Positions 29,370 to 39,903 are shown, counted from the stretch's first letter. The stretch: 64,000 nucleotides of DNA from Yersinia intermedia (GCF_900635455.1 NZ_LR134116.1:1178001-1242000), one strand, 5' to 3'. Program-made: numbers and translations. Notes: generated by a model not told the origin, from the sequence alone.

Positions 29370-29496
29370 TATACCCTATAGATTTCAAGGTGTAGGAAGG
29401 CGGCAAACAAGAGAACCCCGATGAGCTTACACGAGTAAGTGATTCGGGTGAACGAGAGCGGCCAACACACCTGCAATTTGAAAGATGACGGGTATA
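29370..29496. repeat. ERIC element, 127 bp, between the zevAB-like pair and suhB
   Basis: This is a full-length ERIC: TATACCC at the left end, GGGTATA at the right end, and the central palindrome around GATGAGCTTACACGAGTAAGTGATTCGGG. Its right end is only five bases from the suhB stop codon, so suhB mRNA must contain it unless it ends within. Confidence 0.92.
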
Positions 29497-29501
29497 TGAT
29501 A

Positions 29502-30305
29502 TTAACGTTTCAATGCATCACTAATCTCATCGCTCATCGCTTGAACGATAGATTTAACAATTCGTGGATTACCGGCTACGATATTGCCAGAACTGAAATG
29601 GTTATGACCGCCAGCAAAGTCAGTCACGATGCCGCCTGACTCACGTACCAACAGTTCGCCACCAGCAAAATCCCATGGCTTCAGACCAATCTCAAAGAAA
29701 CCGTCAACACGGCCTGCGGCTACATAAGCCAGATCCAGCGCCGCTGAACCGGTGCGACGGAAGTCTGCACACTGCTCAAACAGTTTACCCACAACGCGCA
29801 GATAAGCCGGCGCATGTTGTTTTACTTTGAATGGGAAACCGGTCGCCAGAATAGTACCGTCTAAATCTTTCGCATTGGTGCCACGCAGACGATAGCCATT
29901 TAATTGAGCGCCCTGACCACGGGTGGCTGTAAACAGTTCGTTACGCATTGGGTCATAAACCACCGCAACTTCGGTACGGCCTTTGATACGAACAGCGATA
30001 GATACAGCGAAGTGAGGGAGGCGTTTGATGAAGTTGGTAGTGCCATCCAGTGGATCAATAACCCATTGCACATCATCGTCTTCGCCAACCAACTCACCGC
30101 ATTCTTCACCAATAATGGTGTGTTTTGGGTAAGATTTACGGATAACCTCGACAATCAGGCGTTCTGCATCACGGTCTACATTAGTAACAAAGTCGTTAGT
30201 CCCTTTCTGGCTCGCTTCGACAGCGTCTGGGGTTTCATAATTTTTGGCAATCAGGTTACCGGCCTTACGCGCAGCGCGTATGGCGATAGTCAGCATCGGA
30301 TGCAT
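29502..30305 (-). CDS. suhB: Inositol-1-monophosphatase
   Basis: SuhB hydrolyses myo-inositol-1-phosphate in vitro and, in E. coli, also takes part in rRNA antitermination. The 267-residue protein has the metal site GEECGE and DPLDGTTNFIKRLPHFAVSIAV, and the second lithium-sensitive phosphatase motif KPWDFAGGELLVRESGG. Length and ends match E. coli. It is divergent from trmJ and flanked on both sides by ERIC elements. Confidence 0.96.
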   Translation of the reverse strand: MHPMLTIAIRAARKAGNLIAKNYETPDAVEASQKGTNDFVTNVDRDAERLIVEVIRKSYPKHTIIGEECGELVGEDDDVQWVIDPLDGTTNFIKRLPHFAVSIAVRIKGRTEVAVVYDPMRNELFTATRGQGAQLNGYRLRGTNAKDLDGTILATGFPFKVKQHAPAYLRVVGKLFEQCADFRRTGSAALDLAYVAAGRVDGFFEIGLKPWDFAGGELLVRESGGIVTDFAGGHNHFSSGNIVAGNPRIVKSIVQAMSDEISDALKR

Positions 30306-30375
30306 GGGTATCTTCCACTAGGATGTTAAAGAACGAGAAACGGCGCGTAGTATAGCAGGGGTTCTGATAAATGCC

Positions 30376-30501
30376 TATACCCGTCACCTTTCAAGATGCA
30401 GAGGTGTTGGCTGCCCTTATTTGCCCTGGTCACTTAGTTATCTAAGCTCCCAGGACTCACTCGGTTGCCGCCTGCCTGCAACTCGAAGTAGCTTGGGTAT
30501 A
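30376..30501. repeat. ERIC element, 126 bp, between suhB and trmJ
   Basis: TATACCCGTCACCTTTCAAG at the left and CAACTCGAAGTAGCTTGGG followed by TATA at the right form the ERIC ends, in inverted orientation relative to the copy at 29370. The centre has drifted. It occupies most of the divergent promoter region. Confidence 0.88.
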
Positions 30502-30547
30502 TGTCTGTGTTAAGATATGGCGATTCCCCGTTATCTTCAGAGTTTGT

Positions 30548-31321
30548 ATGCTACACAATATTCGTATCGTTTTGGTCGAGACCTCACACACCGGTAATAT
30601 GGGCTCGACAGCCAGGGCTATGAAAACCATGGGATTAACCAATTTGTATCTGGTCAATCCTTTAGTCAAACCCGATTCTCAGGCGATTGCACTCTCCGCT
30701 GGTGCCAGCGATGTCATTGGTAATGCTACTATTGTCGATACTTTAGATGAAGCATTGGCTGGGTGTAGTCTGGTTGTCGGTACCAGTGCTCGTTCACGCA
30801 CCTTACCTTGGCCAATGTTAGAGCCGCGTGAATGTGGTGTGCGTAGCGCCCACGAAGCAGAACATGCTCCGGTTGCCTTGGTATTTGGCCGCGAACGGGT
30901 GGGGCTAACAAATGATGAACTACAAAAGTGCCACTATCATGTGGCGATTCCGGCAAACCCCGAATACAGTTCATTGAATTTGGCAATGGCCGTGCAAATT
31001 TTAGCCTATGAAGTGCGGGTAGCATTCCTTGATCGCCAGCAGGCTACGGCACCGGCAATAGAAGAAGAGGAAGCCCCTTATCCTTTGGTGGATGATCTAG
31101 AGCGTTTTTATCTGCATCTGGAGCAGGTGTTATCCCATACTGGTTTTATCCGACAGGCTCATCCAGGCCAGATTATGAGTAAATTGCGCCGTCTGTTTAC
31201 CCGTGCACGCCCAGAGGCTCAAGAGCTAAATATCTTGCGCGGTATGCTGACATCCATTGAAAAACAGGATAAATACCCACAGCATGATGCGGGTAATAGT
31301 GCGCTAGATAACAAAAAATAA
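30548..31321 (+). CDS. trmJ: tRNA (cytidine/uridine-32-2'-O)-methyltransferase
   Basis: TrmJ is a SPOUT-class enzyme that methylates the 2'-OH of nucleotide 32 in several tRNAs. In this 257-residue protein the SAM-binding trefoil knot is seen as LVEPHT-like [19 protein letters not shown] at the N terminus and [17 protein letters not shown] with [18 protein letters not shown] in the middle. A C-terminal extension of about 90 residues follows. It lies upstream of iscR, as in E. coli. Confidence 0.95.
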   Translation: MLHNIRIVLVETSHTGNMGSTARAMKTMGLTNLYLVNPLVKPDSQAIALSAGASDVIGNATIVDTLDEALAGCSLVVGTSARSRTLPWPMLEPRECGVRSAHEAEHAPVALVFGRERVGLTNDELQKCHYHVAIPANPEYSSLNLAMAVQILAYEVRVAFLDRQQATAPAIEEEEAPYPLVDDLERFYLHLEQVLSHTGFIRQAHPGQIMSKLRRLFTRARPEAQELNILRGMLTSIEKQDKYPQHDAGNSALDNKK

Positions 31322-31386
31322 GGCTTTATATCAATTGGTTATTATTAAAATTCTGCCATATTATTCAAAATGGAATGAGTTAATAA

Positions 31387-31411
31387 TACTTGAGTGAATT
31401 ACTAGGTTAAA
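31387..31411 (+). promoter_or_regulatory. IscR type 1 site B
   Basis: ATACTTGAGTGAATTACTAG and the five bases after it fit the type 1 IscR pattern at most positions. It sits directly before the second site, as in the E. coli iscR promoter. Confidence 0.6.
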
Positions 31412-31435
31412 TAGTTGACTAAAACACTCAAGAAT
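31411..31435 (+). promoter_or_regulatory. IscR type 1 site A
   Basis: ATAGTTGACTAAAACACTCA and the next five bases closely match the E. coli iscR operator. [2Fe-2S]-IscR bound here would repress the operon when Fe-S supply is sufficient. Confidence 0.75.
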
Positions 31436-31477
31436 GTCAAAATTCTGGCTTGTTTTCACCAACAGGTAATTTTAGCT

Positions 31478-31972
31478 ATGAGACTGACATCCAAAGGCCG
31501 TTATGCCGTGACCGCCATGCTTGATGTGGCATTACATTCCCAGGACGGGCCAGTTCCTCTGGCAGATATTTCTGAACGCCAAGGGATCTCATTATCCTAT
31601 TTAGAACAACTGTTCTCACGGTTACGCAAAAATGGCTTAGTTGCCAGCGTTCGTGGTCCAGGTGGCGGTTACCTGCTGGGTAAAGATGCATCAGCAATCG
31701 CAGTAGGTGCAGTAATCACCGCTGTAGACGAATCTGTCGATGCTACCCGTTGTCAGGGTAAAGAAGGCTGTCAGGGCGGTGATCGTTGCCTGACTCACAC
31801 CTTATGGCGTGATCTGAGTGAGCGCATCAGCAGCTTCCTCAACAATATCACGCTGGCAGAGCTGGTAAATAACCAAGATATCCTAGAGGTTGCGGATCGT
31901 CAGAATAACGATACGCGCCGTACGGCTAATGGCCGACCGCAAGAGACGATTAACGTTAATCTGCGCGCATAA
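31478..31972 (+). CDS. iscR: Fe-S cluster assembly regulator IscR
   Basis: IscR is an Rrf2-family [2Fe-2S] transcription factor that senses cluster demand. The 164-residue protein has an N-terminal winged helix ([44 protein letters not shown]) and the three cluster cysteines in [17 protein letters not shown] use ATG 31478, the family start; a frame reaching 31415 adds unconserved residues. It heads the isc operon and has two IscR boxes upstream. Confidence 0.97.
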   Translation: MRLTSKGRYAVTAMLDVALHSQDGPVPLADISERQGISLSYLEQLFSRLRKNGLVASVRGPGGGYLLGKDASAIAVGAVITAVDESVDATRCQGKEGCQGGDRCLTHTLWRDLSERISSFLNNITLAELVNNQDILEVADRQNNDTRRTANGRPQETINVNLRA

Positions 31973-32025
31973 GCAGAATCTGCGGAATTTTACGTTTTGG
32001 AAGTGATGTACGGAGCATAAGAGCA

Positions 32026-33255
32026 ATGACCGAATCAAAAATAAAGACACCGATCTATCTGGATTATGCAGCAACTACCCCGGTAGACCCTCGTGTCGCT
32101 GAAAAAATGATGCAGTATCTGACTCTGGACGGTATTTTCGGTAATCCCGCCTCGCGTTCTCACAAGTTCGGCTGGCAGGCAGAAGAAGCTGTTGATATTG
32201 CACGTAATGATATTGCTGCTCTGGTAGGTGCTGACCCTCGCGAGATTGTCTTCACCTCCGGTGCAACTGAGTCTGATAACCTCGCAATAAAAGGTGCGGC
32301 TAATTTCTATCAAAAGAAAGGCAAGCACATCATCACCTGTAAAACCGAACATAAAGCGGTGTTGGATACCTGCCGTCAACTGGAGCGTGAAGGCTTCGAC
32401 GTGACTTATCTGGCACCCCAGTCTAACGGTATTATCGACCTGAAACAGCTTGAAGCGGCCATGCGTGAAGACACTATTTTGGTCTCTATCATGCACGTGA
32501 ATAATGAAATCGGTGTGGTGCAGGATATCGCTGAAATCGGCGAAATGTGCCGCAGTCGCGGGATCATTTTCCACGTCGATGCGACGCAAAGTGTCGGTAA
32601 ATTACCAATTGATCTCAGCAAATTGAAAGTTGATTTGATGTCCTTCTCTGCCCATAAAGTTTATGGTCCGATGGGCATTGGCGCACTGTTTGTTCGCCGT
32701 AAACCACGCATTCGCATCGAAGCACAACAGCACGGTGGTGGTCATGAGCGTGGTATGCGTTCAGGCACCTTACCAGTCCATCAGATAGCCGGCATGGGTG
32801 AAGCTTACCGTATCGCCAAAGAAGAGATGGAAAGCGAAGCTGCGCGTCTGCGCGCATTGCGCCTGCGTTTGTGGAATGGTTTGAAAGATATCGAAGAAGT
32901 TTACCTGAATGGCGATTTAGAGAATGGCGCACCTGGCATTCTGAACATCAGCTTCAACTATGTTGAAGGTGAGTCGCTGATCATGGCGCTGAAAGATCTG
33001 GCTGTTTCATCGGGTTCAGCCTGTACCTCCGCGAGTTTGGAACCTTCTTATGTGTTGCGTGCGTTAGGGATGAACGACGAACTGGCTCACAGTTCAATTC
33101 GTTTCTCTCTGGGGCGTTTCACCACTCAAGAAGAGATCGACTACGCCATTGCGCTGGTGCGTAAATCCATTGGCCGTCTGCGTGACTTGTCCCCGTTGTG
33201 GGATATGTTCAAACAGGGCGTGGATATCAGCAGCATTGAATGGTCTCACCATTAA
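32026..33255 (+). CDS. iscS: Cysteine desulfurase IscS
   Basis: IscS is the PLP enzyme that releases sulfur from cysteine for IscU, tRNA thiolation and other pathways. In this 409-residue protein the PLP lysine is in [14 protein letters not shown] and the persulfide Cys is in [17 protein letters not shown]. The C-terminal IscU-binding region is complete. It is slightly longer at the N terminus than the 404-residue E. coli enzyme (TESKIKTP before [10 protein letters not shown]). Confidence 0.98.
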   Translation: MTESKIKTPIYLDYAATTPVDPRVAEKMMQYLTLDGIFGNPASRSHKFGWQAEEAVDIARNDIAALVGADPREIVFTSGATESDNLAIKGAANFYQKKGKHIITCKTEHKAVLDTCRQLEREGFDVTYLAPQSNGIIDLKQLEAAMREDTILVSIMHVNNEIGVVQDIAEIGEMCRSRGIIFHVDATQSVGKLPIDLSKLKVDLMSFSAHKVYGPMGIGALFVRRKPRIRIEAQQHGGGHERGMRSGTLPVHQIAGMGEAYRIAKEEMESEAARLRALRLRLWNGLKDIEEVYLNGDLENGAPGILNISFNYVEGESLIMALKDLAVSSGSACTSASLEPSYVLRALGMNDELAHSSIRFSLGRFTTQEEIDYAIALVRKSIGRLRDLSPLWDMFKQGVDISSIEWSHH

Positions 33256-33285
33256 TTCCAGACTTTAAGACTCAGGAGTAATCAC

Positions 33286-33672
33286 ATGGCTTACAGCGAA
33301 AAAGTAATCGATCATTACGAAAATCCACGCAACGTCGGTTCATTCGACAACGCAGATCCTACTATTGGTAGTGGCATGGTTGGCGCACCCGCTTGTGGTG
33401 ATGTCATGAAATTGCAGATCAAAGTCAACGAAGCCGGTATTATTGAAGATGCTCGTTTCAAGACTTATGGTTGCGGTTCAGCCATTGCTTCCAGCTCTCT
33501 GGTAACTGAATGGATGAAGGGTAAATCTCTCGATCAGGCTGAAGCGATCAAAAATACTCAGATCGCCGAAGAACTGGAGTTACCGCCAGTCAAAATTCAC
33601 TGCTCGATTCTGGCAGAAGATGCCATTAAAGCAGCTATCGCCGACTACAAAAGCAAACATACTGCCAAGTAG
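33286..33672 (+). CDS. iscU: Fe-S cluster scaffold IscU
   Basis: IscU is the scaffold on which [2Fe-2S] clusters are built. In 128 residues it has the three cluster cysteines (APACGDVM, YGCGSAIASSS, HCSILAEDA) and the LPPVKIHCS motif that HscA recognises. It follows iscS by 30 bp with AGGAG before the ATG. Confidence 0.98.
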   Translation: MAYSEKVIDHYENPRNVGSFDNADPTIGSGMVGAPACGDVMKLQIKVNEAGIIEDARFKTYGCGSAIASSSLVTEWMKGKSLDQAEAIKNTQIAEELELPPVKIHCSILAEDAIKAAIADYKSKHTAK

Positions 33673-33716
33673 TTGTAACATAGGTTATCAATTGTTAGCA
33701 GAGTTGAGGAAGGTGT

Positions 33717-34040
33717 ATGTCGATATCAATCAGCGACAGTGCTGCACAACGGGTCAGTGCCTTTTTAAATCACCGTGGTAAAGGCTTGGGTCTGCGCTTG
33801 GGCGTAAGAACATCGGGCTGCTCAGGTATGGCATATGTACTCGAATTTGTTGATGAAATGAACGACGATGACGTCATTTTTGAAGACAAAGGTGTGAAAG
33901 TGATCATCGACGGCAAAAGCATGGTCTATCTTGATGGCACCGAATTGGATTTCGTCAAGGAAGGGCTGAACGAAGGCTTTAAGTTTAACAATCCGAATGT
34001 CTCAAGTGAGTGCGGATGTGGTGAAAGCTTTAACGTCTGA
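33717..34040 (+). CDS. iscA: Iron-sulfur assembly protein IscA
   Basis: IscA is an A-type carrier that passes Fe-S clusters to targets. In 107 residues it has the three conserved cysteines: one in [14 protein letters not shown] and two in the C-terminal ECGCGESF motif. It is 44 bp after iscU. Confidence 0.98.
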   Translation: MSISISDSAAQRVSAFLNHRGKGLGLRLGVRTSGCSGMAYVLEFVDEMNDDDVIFEDKGVKVIIDGKSMVYLDGTELDFVKEGLNEGFKFNNPNVSSECGCGESFNV

Positions 34041-34148
34041 CGCCTGTTTTTGTTTCTACCTCAGGTACTTGTGCTTCATACAGCTCTCTTGCATAACAAG
34101 AGGGCTGTATAATATTTGCTAAGCCATCACTATATTCCAGAGCATGCT

Positions 34149-34676
34149 ATGGATTACTTCACATTGTTCGGGCTGCCGCCTCGCTATCTGGTTGACGGCA
34201 ACCAACTCACTACCCGCTATCAGGAATTACAACGTCAATTCCACCCTGACCGTTTTGCTAACCAGCCTGAACGCGAGCGTTTAGCCTCGTTGCAACAAGC
34301 CGCCACCATCAATGACGCTTACCAAACCCTCAAGCATCCGTTAAAACGTGCCGAGTATATGTTATCTTTGCAGGGTTTTGATTTAGGTAATGAACAGCAC
34401 ACCATGCGTGATACTGCGTTTTTGATGGAGCAGTTGGAACTGCGTGAAGAGCTTGATGAGATTGAGCGCAAACCCGATGCTGAAACACAGCTTGCTGCAT
34501 TCAGTAGCCGCTTAGCGTTGATGACGCAAACGCGCAGTCAGCAAATGGTGGAACAACTGGATAAGCAACAGTGGGAGCTGGCGGCTGATACCGTGCGTAA
34601 ATTGCGTTTCTTGGATAAGTTACAACAGCAGGTTGAACAACTTGAAGAGCGCCTGTTTGATGATTTATCTCGATAG
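34149..34676 (+). CDS. hscB: Fe-S assembly co-chaperone HscB
   Basis: HscB is the J-type co-chaperone that delivers IscU to HscA. The N-terminal J domain has the HPD signature (QFHPDRF) and the C-terminal three-helix domain has [16 protein letters not shown], which binds IscU. ATG 34149 gives [13 protein letters not shown], as in E. coli, and 175 residues; a frame from TTG 34116 is not supported. Unlike E. coli, a 249-bp gap with an ERIC separates it from hscA. Confidence 0.96.
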   Translation: MDYFTLFGLPPRYLVDGNQLTTRYQELQRQFHPDRFANQPERERLASLQQAATINDAYQTLKHPLKRAEYMLSLQGFDLGNEQHTMRDTAFLMEQLELREELDEIERKPDAETQLAAFSSRLALMTQTRSQQMVEQLDKQQWELAADTVRKLRFLDKLQQQVEQLEERLFDDLSR

Positions 34677-34784
34677 TTTAGTGAAGTGAAAAGTTGTATC
34701 TAATTGATAAAAATAAATAAAGATCAATTTATTGATGACTGCAATGCCCAGCTACTTCTTATTAGGGCGCGTCACTAACGTTTT

Positions 34785-34907
34785 TATATGCTCTAAATAA
34801 TTCGAGTTGCAGGAAGGCGGCAAGTGAATGAACCCAAGGAGTTGAGATAACGCCTTGGGTGAGTGATGGCAGCCAACACACATGCAGCTTGAAGTATGAC
34901 GAGTATA
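34785..34907. repeat. ERIC element between hscB and hscA
   Basis: CTAAATAATTCGAGTTGCAG at the left, a central ACCCAAGG/CCTTGGGT palindrome and CTTGAAGTATGACGAGTATA at the right identify an ERIC of 123 bp. The left end has lost its perfect TATACCC. It sits in the middle of the isc operon, 19 bp before hscA. Confidence 0.87.
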
Positions 34908-34925
34908 GATTGATGGAAGCTCAAC

Positions 34926-36776
34926 ATGGCCTTATTACAAATTAGTGAGCCTGGTTTAACTGCGCAGCCGCATCAACGTCGGCTGGCCGCAGGCATAGAC
35001 TTAGGTACGACCAATTCATTGGTCGCCACCGTGCGTAGTGGTAAAGCGCAAACGCTGGTTGATGAGCAGCAGCGGGATCTTTTGCCCTCAGTGGTTCATT
35101 ATCAAGCAAATAGTATTGATGTTGGTTGGAATGCCCGCAATCTGGCGGCATTGGACCCGGTCAATACCATCAGTTCAATTAAACGTATGATGGGCCGCTC
35201 TTTGGTGGATATCGTACAGCGCTATCCTAATCTGCCTTACCAATTCCAGCCCAGTGAAAATGGCTTGCCGATGATCCAGACTGCCAGCGGGTTGGTGAAT
35301 CCGATCCAAGTGTCTGCGGATATTCTTAAAGTATTGTCTGCTCGCGCCCAGGCGGCACTGAGCGGTGATCTGGATGGTGTCGTGATCACCGTGCCGGCGT
35401 ATTTTGATGATGCTCAGCGTCAGGGTACCAAAGATGCGGCACGTCTGGCGGGGCTACATGTATTACGTCTGCTTAATGAACCGACCGCAGCGGCCATTGC
35501 CTATGGCCTGGATTCAGGTCAGGAAGGGGTGATCGCCGTTTATGATCTTGGCGGTGGCACCTTTGATATCTCTATTCTGCGTTTGAGCCGTGGCGTGTTC
35601 GAAGTGTTAGCAACCGGTGGTGATTCTGCCCTGGGGGGTGATGACTTTGACCATCTATTAGCCGATTGGCTGCGTGAACAAGCAGGTATTGACTCCCGTG
35701 ATGATCATGGCATTCAGCGGCAATTACTTGATGCAGCGATCGCGGCTAAAATCGCGTTGAGTGACGCTGAGGTTGCAGAGGTGTCCGTTGCTGGCTGGCA
35801 GGGGCAGATAACTCGTGGGCAGTTTGAATCGCTGATCACCGCGTTAATCAAACGCACATTAATGTCTTGTCGCCGTGCGTTGAAAGATGCCGCAGTGGCC
35901 CCTGATGAGGTGCTGGAAGTGGTGATGGTTGGTGGCTCAACCCGTGTGCCGCTGGTGCGTGAGCAAGTCGGGCAATTCTTTGGTCGCACGCCGCTCACCT
36001 CGATTGATCCCGATAAAGTTGTGGCAATCGGTGCCGCCATCCAGGCCGATATTTTAGTGGGTAATAAGCCCGATAGTGACATGCTGCTGCTTGACGTTAT
36101 CCCGCTCTCATTGGGGCTGGAAACCATGGGTGGCCTGGTGGAGAAAGTTATTCCGCGCAATACCACCATTCCAGTGGCCCGTGCGCAGGAGTTCACCACC
36201 TTTAAAGATGGTCAGAGCGGGATGAACATCCATGTGCTGCAAGGCGAACGTGAATTGGTGCAAGATTGTCGTTCATTAGCCCGCTTTACCTTGCGTGGCC
36301 TACCGCCACTGCCCGCTGGTGGCGCGCATATTCGTGTTACTTTCCAGGTAGATGCTGACGGTTTATTGAGTGTCACTGCGATGGAGAAATCCACCGGTGT
36401 TGAGGCATCGATTCAGGTTAAGCCATCCTATGGGCTGTCTGATGATGAAATTGCCAATATGATTAAAGATTCGATGGCAAATGCGCAAAGTGATGTCAGT
36501 GCGCGTAAGTTAGTGGAGCAACAGGTCGAAGCATCCCGTGTGCTGGAGAGTTTACAAGGCGCATTGGCAGAAGACGCAGCATTACTCAGTGAGCAAGAGA
36601 GTACCGCTATCGCACAGGCGATGGCCTTATTACAGCAGCAGATGCAGGGCAACGACCCACACGCAATCGAAGCTGCGATCAAAGCGTTAGATACGCAAAC
36701 GCAAGATTTTGCCGCGCGCCGGATGGATGCTTCCATTCGCCGAGCGTTGGCGGGTCATTCAGTGGATGAGGTTTAA
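34926..36776 (+). CDS. hscA: Hsp70-class chaperone HscA
   Basis: HscA is the specialised Hsp70 that drives cluster release from IscU. The 616-residue protein has the ATPase domain ([58 protein letters not shown]) and the substrate domain after [19 protein letters not shown] sequence. The start follows a GGAAG region after the ERIC. The gene is separated from fdx by two bases. Confidence 0.97.
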   Translation: MALLQISEPGLTAQPHQRRLAAGIDLGTTNSLVATVRSGKAQTLVDEQQRDLLPSVVHYQANSIDVGWNARNLAALDPVNTISSIKRMMGRSLVDIVQRYPNLPYQFQPSENGLPMIQTASGLVNPIQVSADILKVLSARAQAALSGDLDGVVITVPAYFDDAQRQGTKDAARLAGLHVLRLLNEPTAAAIAYGLDSGQEGVIAVYDLGGGTFDISILRLSRGVFEVLATGGDSALGGDDFDHLLADWLREQAGIDSRDDHGIQRQLLDAAIAAKIALSDAEVAEVSVAGWQGQITRGQFESLITALIKRTLMSCRRALKDAAVAPDEVLEVVMVGGSTRVPLVREQVGQFFGRTPLTSIDPDKVVAIGAAIQADILVGNKPDSDMLLLDVIPLSLGLETMGGLVEKVIPRNTTIPVARAQEFTTFKDGQSGMNIHVLQGERELVQDCRSLARFTLRGLPPLPAGGAHIRVTFQVDADGLLSVTAMEKSTGVEASIQVKPSYGLSDDEIANMIKDSMANAQSDVSARKLVEQQVEASRVLESLQGALAEDAALLSEQESTAIAQAMALLQQQMQGNDPHAIEAAIKALDTQTQDFAARRMDASIRRALAGHSVDEV

Positions 36777-36778
36777 TC

Positions 36779-37114
36779 ATGCCCAAAATAGTATTTCTGC
36801 CCCATAAAGACCTTTGCCCGGATGGTGCAGTACTGGAAGCAACCCAAGGTGAGACTATACTCGACGTTGCCTTGCGCAATGGGATCGATATTGAGCATGC
36901 CTGTGAGAAATCCTGTGCCTGCACCACCTGTCACTGCGTGGTGCGTGAAGGGTTTGATTCCTTACCAGAAAGCAATGAGTTGGAAGATGATATGTTGGAT
37001 AAAGCCTGGGGTCTGGAGCCGGAGAGCCGCCTGAGCTGCCAAGCCAGAGTGACCGACGAAGACTTGGTGGTTGAGATCCCGCGTTATACCATTAACCATG
37101 CTCGGGAACATTGA
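36779..37114 (+). CDS. fdx: Isc-type [2Fe-2S] ferredoxin
   Basis: This adrenodoxin-type ferredoxin supplies electrons for cluster assembly. In 111 residues the cluster ligands are in [12 protein letters not shown] and LSCQARV. It nearly equals E. coli Fdx, including the C terminus [10 protein letters not shown]. It starts two bases after the hscA stop. Confidence 0.97.
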   Translation: MPKIVFLPHKDLCPDGAVLEATQGETILDVALRNGIDIEHACEKSCACTTCHCVVREGFDSLPESNELEDDMLDKAWGLEPESRLSCQARVTDEDLVVEIPRYTINHAREH

Positions 37115-37115
37115 T

Positions 37116-37316
37116 ATGAGCTTAACATGGCAAGATACCCAAGAAATCGGCGAAGCACTTTACGACAAATTCCCTGATACCGATCCGAAAACCGTGCGTT
37201 TTACCGATATGCATCAATGGATTTGCTCTTTGGACGATTTTGACGATGATCCGCAGAAATCGAATGAAAAAGTGCTAGAGGCCATTCTATTAGTGTGGTT
37301 GGATGAGTTTGAATAA
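37116..37316 (+). CDS. iscX: Isc system accessory protein IscX
   Basis: IscX is a small acidic protein that binds IscS and iron and modulates cluster assembly. It is 66 residues, [20 protein letters not shown], rich in Asp and Glu ([12 protein letters not shown]). The ATG at 37116 is one base after the fdx stop; a longer frame from 37071 would overlap fdx and is not supported. It is the last gene of the isc operon, before a terminator. Confidence 0.95.
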   Translation: MSLTWQDTQEIGEALYDKFPDTDPKTVRFTDMHQWICSLDDFDDDPQKSNEKVLEAILLVWLDEFE

Positions 37317-37325
37317 GTATTGTAG

Positions 37326-37347
37326 GGTCGCGAAAGCGGCCTTTTTT
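37326..37347 (+). terminator. Terminator of the isc operon
   Basis: GGTCGC (37326–37331) and GCGGCC (37336–37341) pair around a GAAA tetraloop, with one G·U pair, followed by six T residues. Confidence 0.8.
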
Positions 37348-37459
37348 CTACCTGATCTGATACCTTATACAAAGAAATATTATTGGGTCCGCCGCAGTCA
37401 ACACAGGGCTGCGTATAACTAGCTGAATAACAGCAAAAAATAATAATGAAGAGGTTGTC

Positions 37460-38758
37460 ATGACAACAGAATTGATGCAAGTATCCCTGTCGCATAATCC
37501 GGCAGATGCCCGTTGGGGCGAGAAAGCGCTGTTGAGTAGCGATGCCGAGGGGATGACTATCCACCTGACGGGCAACGGTAAATTAGGTGCGATTCAACGT
37601 GCCGCGCGCAAAATAGATGGTCAGGGAATCAAACGCATAAAACTGGCCGGAGAGGGCTGGGGGCTGGAGCAAAGTTGGGCATTCTGGCAAGGGTTCCGTG
37701 GGCCAAAAGGTCAGCGTAGTGTGGAGTGGGCAGAACTGCCAGAGAACGAAAAAACTGAACTGGAACAACGCATAAAAATTATCGACTGGGTGCGCGACAC
37801 GATCAACGCACCGGCGGAAGACTTAGGTCCAGAGCAATTGGCCAAAAATGCCATTGATTTGATGTGTGCCGTCTCGTGTGATGCGGTCAGTTACCGTATT
37901 ACTAAAGGCGAAGATCTGCGTGAGCAGGGCTATGCTGGGATCTATACCGTGGGGCGTGGATCTGATCGTGCACCGGTATTGCTGGCATTGGATTATAACC
38001 CAACCGGTAATCCTGATGCGCCGGTAATGGCCTGTCTGGTAGGTAAAGGGATTACGTTTGATTCCGGCGGTTACAGCCTGAAGCAGAGCGCGTTCATGGA
38101 CTCGATGAAATCTGATATGGGCGGTGCAGCCACCGTGACGGGTGCCTTGGCCTTGGCGGCGGCGCGTGGCTTGAAACAGCGCGTAAAGTTGTATCTGTGT
38201 TGTGCCGACAATATGGTTAGCGGTAATGCCTTTAAACTGGGTGATATTATCCGTTACCGCAATGGTAAAACTGTAGAAATCATGAATACCGATGCTGAAG
38301 GGCGTCTGGTACTGGCTGATGGCCTGATTGATGCCGCTGAACAAAACGCACCGCTGATTATAGATGCTGCCACTTTAACCGGCGCGGCCAAAACAGCATT
38401 GGGTAACGACTACCATGCACTGTTCAGCTTTGATGATGAACTGGCACAAGCGCTGCTGAACAGCGCGCAAAGTGAACATGAACCTTTCTGGCGTTTACCG
38501 CTGGCGGAATTCCATCGCAGCCAGTTACCGTCTAACTTTGCTGAATTGAATAATGTAGCGGGCGCGGCTTACAGTGCAGGTGCCAGCACTGCCGCTGCTT
38601 TCCTGTCGCATTTTGTGAAAAACTACCAACAAGGTTGGCTCCATATTGACTGCTCTGCTACTTACCGTAAAAGTGCAGTTGAACAATGGTCTGCCGGTGC
38701 TACAGGTTTAGGCGTTCGTACCATTGCTAATCTGTTGTTGGCGAAAGCTAAACAGTAA
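37460..38758 (+). CDS. pepB: Peptidase B (leucyl aminopeptidase family)
   Basis: PepB is a cytoplasmic M17 metallo-aminopeptidase. In 432 residues the metal and active-site motifs are [14 protein letters not shown] and the M17 signature [14 protein letters not shown], with further metal-site residues in [14 protein letters not shown]. The position just after the isc operon is the same as in E. coli. It is followed by a 159-bp GC-rich gap and sseB. Confidence 0.96.
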   Translation: MTTELMQVSLSHNPADARWGEKALLSSDAEGMTIHLTGNGKLGAIQRAARKIDGQGIKRIKLAGEGWGLEQSWAFWQGFRGPKGQRSVEWAELPENEKTELEQRIKIIDWVRDTINAPAEDLGPEQLAKNAIDLMCAVSCDAVSYRITKGEDLREQGYAGIYTVGRGSDRAPVLLALDYNPTGNPDAPVMACLVGKGITFDSGGYSLKQSAFMDSMKSDMGGAATVTGALALAAARGLKQRVKLYLCCADNMVSGNAFKLGDIIRYRNGKTVEIMNTDAEGRLVLADGLIDAAEQNAPLIIDAATLTGAAKTALGNDYHALFSFDDELAQALLNSAQSEHEPFWRLPLAEFHRSQLPSNFAELNNVAGAAYSAGASTAAAFLSHFVKNYQQGWLHIDCSATYRKSAVEQWSAGATGLGVRTIANLLLAKAKQ

Positions 38759-38917
38759 GTTTGGTGAATGAAGGGGCTAGCACACTTACGGGCACTCCGG
38801 CAGCTCACGGCGCTACGTCCGAACGGTGCGCTTCCCCTGCGTTTGGCTTTGTAAGCTACCAATGGGGCGCATTGACGTCCCTTTGTTCGATCTGCTCGAC
38901 GTTTTTCGGAGTACAAG

Positions 38918-39796
38918 ATGAGTTTGCTACAACCACCTGCCGATGATCACCACGATCACCATCACCATGATGAGGATCAGAGTCTGGAGTCGTTGTTAAA
39001 ACTGGCGGCGACGGAGTCAATTTATCGTACTGCCTTTTTCCGCACACTATTGGATGCCACGGTGTTAGTGCTGGTGGCCGGCTCAGAACCGGGCGGTGAG
39101 GATAGCGAGATGACCTTCACTGCGGGCAATGGGGTGAATATTCTGCATTGGGAAAAGCAGGATGGTGAATCGGTCATTCCATTCTTTACCTCGATAGAAG
39201 TGTTGCAGCAGGCGCTGGATATCGCCGAAGATCAACAGATTGACAGTGAAAAACAGCCCTTTATTGCAATGCCAGTGCGAGTGTTATTTGAAATGACGCA
39301 GGGTGCGCACCTGTTCCTGAACCCGAAATCAGAACATGGTAAAGAGTTTTGGCCGCAGGAAGTGGCGATGCTATTGGAAAATGGCGGTTTAGCCCAACCG
39401 GCTGAAATGAGTGTGGATAAAGAGAGCCAAATCTTATTGGGCCAGCCGGAAGAGTATCCGGCGGTGATGGTTGATGCCCTGATCAAACTGTTCAGCCAGC
39501 GCAAACCGGTGCGGCGTGCTTTCCTGGCATTGATGCATGATAAAAGTGTGGATGAGCAGCCTAACTTACTGATTGGCTTGGAAGTAGATGCCTCGCCTGA
39601 GGAAATAGATCAACTGATTCAGGAAGCGGGCAATGTGGCCAGTGACCATGCACCAGATGATCGCCCGGTCGATTTCTGTCTGGTTAACGAGAAAGAGCGT
39701 GGGGTAAGCCACTATCTGATGACTCATACGCAGGCGTTTTATCAGCGCCGCTGGGGCAGTTGGCTGAGAAACGTTATTCCCTCGACCAGCCATTAA
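38918..39796 (+). CDS. sseB: SseB family protein with His-rich N terminus
   Basis: This 292-residue protein resembles E. coli SseB (enhanced serine sensitivity), whose biochemical role is unclear. Shared blocks are RTAFFRTLLDATV, LHWEKQDGESVIPFFTS, PNLLIGLEVDASPEEIDQLIQEAGNVASD and FYQRRWGSWLRN. The first 25 residues are unusual: DDHHDHHHHDEDQ follows MSLLQPPA, a His/Asp cluster that could bind metal and that the E. coli protein lacks. GGAG lies just upstream of ATG 38918. A terminator follows. Confidence 0.9.
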   Translation: MSLLQPPADDHHDHHHHDEDQSLESLLKLAATESIYRTAFFRTLLDATVLVLVAGSEPGGEDSEMTFTAGNGVNILHWEKQDGESVIPFFTSIEVLQQALDIAEDQQIDSEKQPFIAMPVRVLFEMTQGAHLFLNPKSEHGKEFWPQEVAMLLENGGLAQPAEMSVDKESQILLGQPEEYPAVMVDALIKLFSQRKPVRRAFLALMHDKSVDEQPNLLIGLEVDASPEEIDQLIQEAGNVASDHAPDDRPVDFCLVNEKERGVSHYLMTHTQAFYQRRWGSWLRNVIPSTSH

Positions 39797-39834
39797 TTCG
39801 CTGTTGGTGGGTCAGGTTAGGCCGATATAGGAAA

Positions 39835-39860
39835 GGGAGCCGTAACTGGCTCCCTTTTTT
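39835..39860 (+). terminator. Terminator of sseB
   Basis: GGGAGCC (39835–39841) pairs with GGCTCCC (39848–39854), then six T residues. It also separates sseB from the convergent autotransporter gene. Confidence 0.88.
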
Positions 39861-39903
39861 GACACACCATTCTCATTGCTACATGAAGAACTTAACGTGT
39901 TAT

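Noticed and set aside
32035..32589. 184-codon minus-strand frame inside iscS
   Set aside because: It is an antisense shadow of a fully conserved gene.
38759..38917. GC-rich gap between pepB and sseB considered as a small gene or repeat
   Set aside because: A 61-codon plus-strand frame is open but overlaps the sseB start without a ribosome site; the segment shares short words with other gaps but not a full repeat unit.
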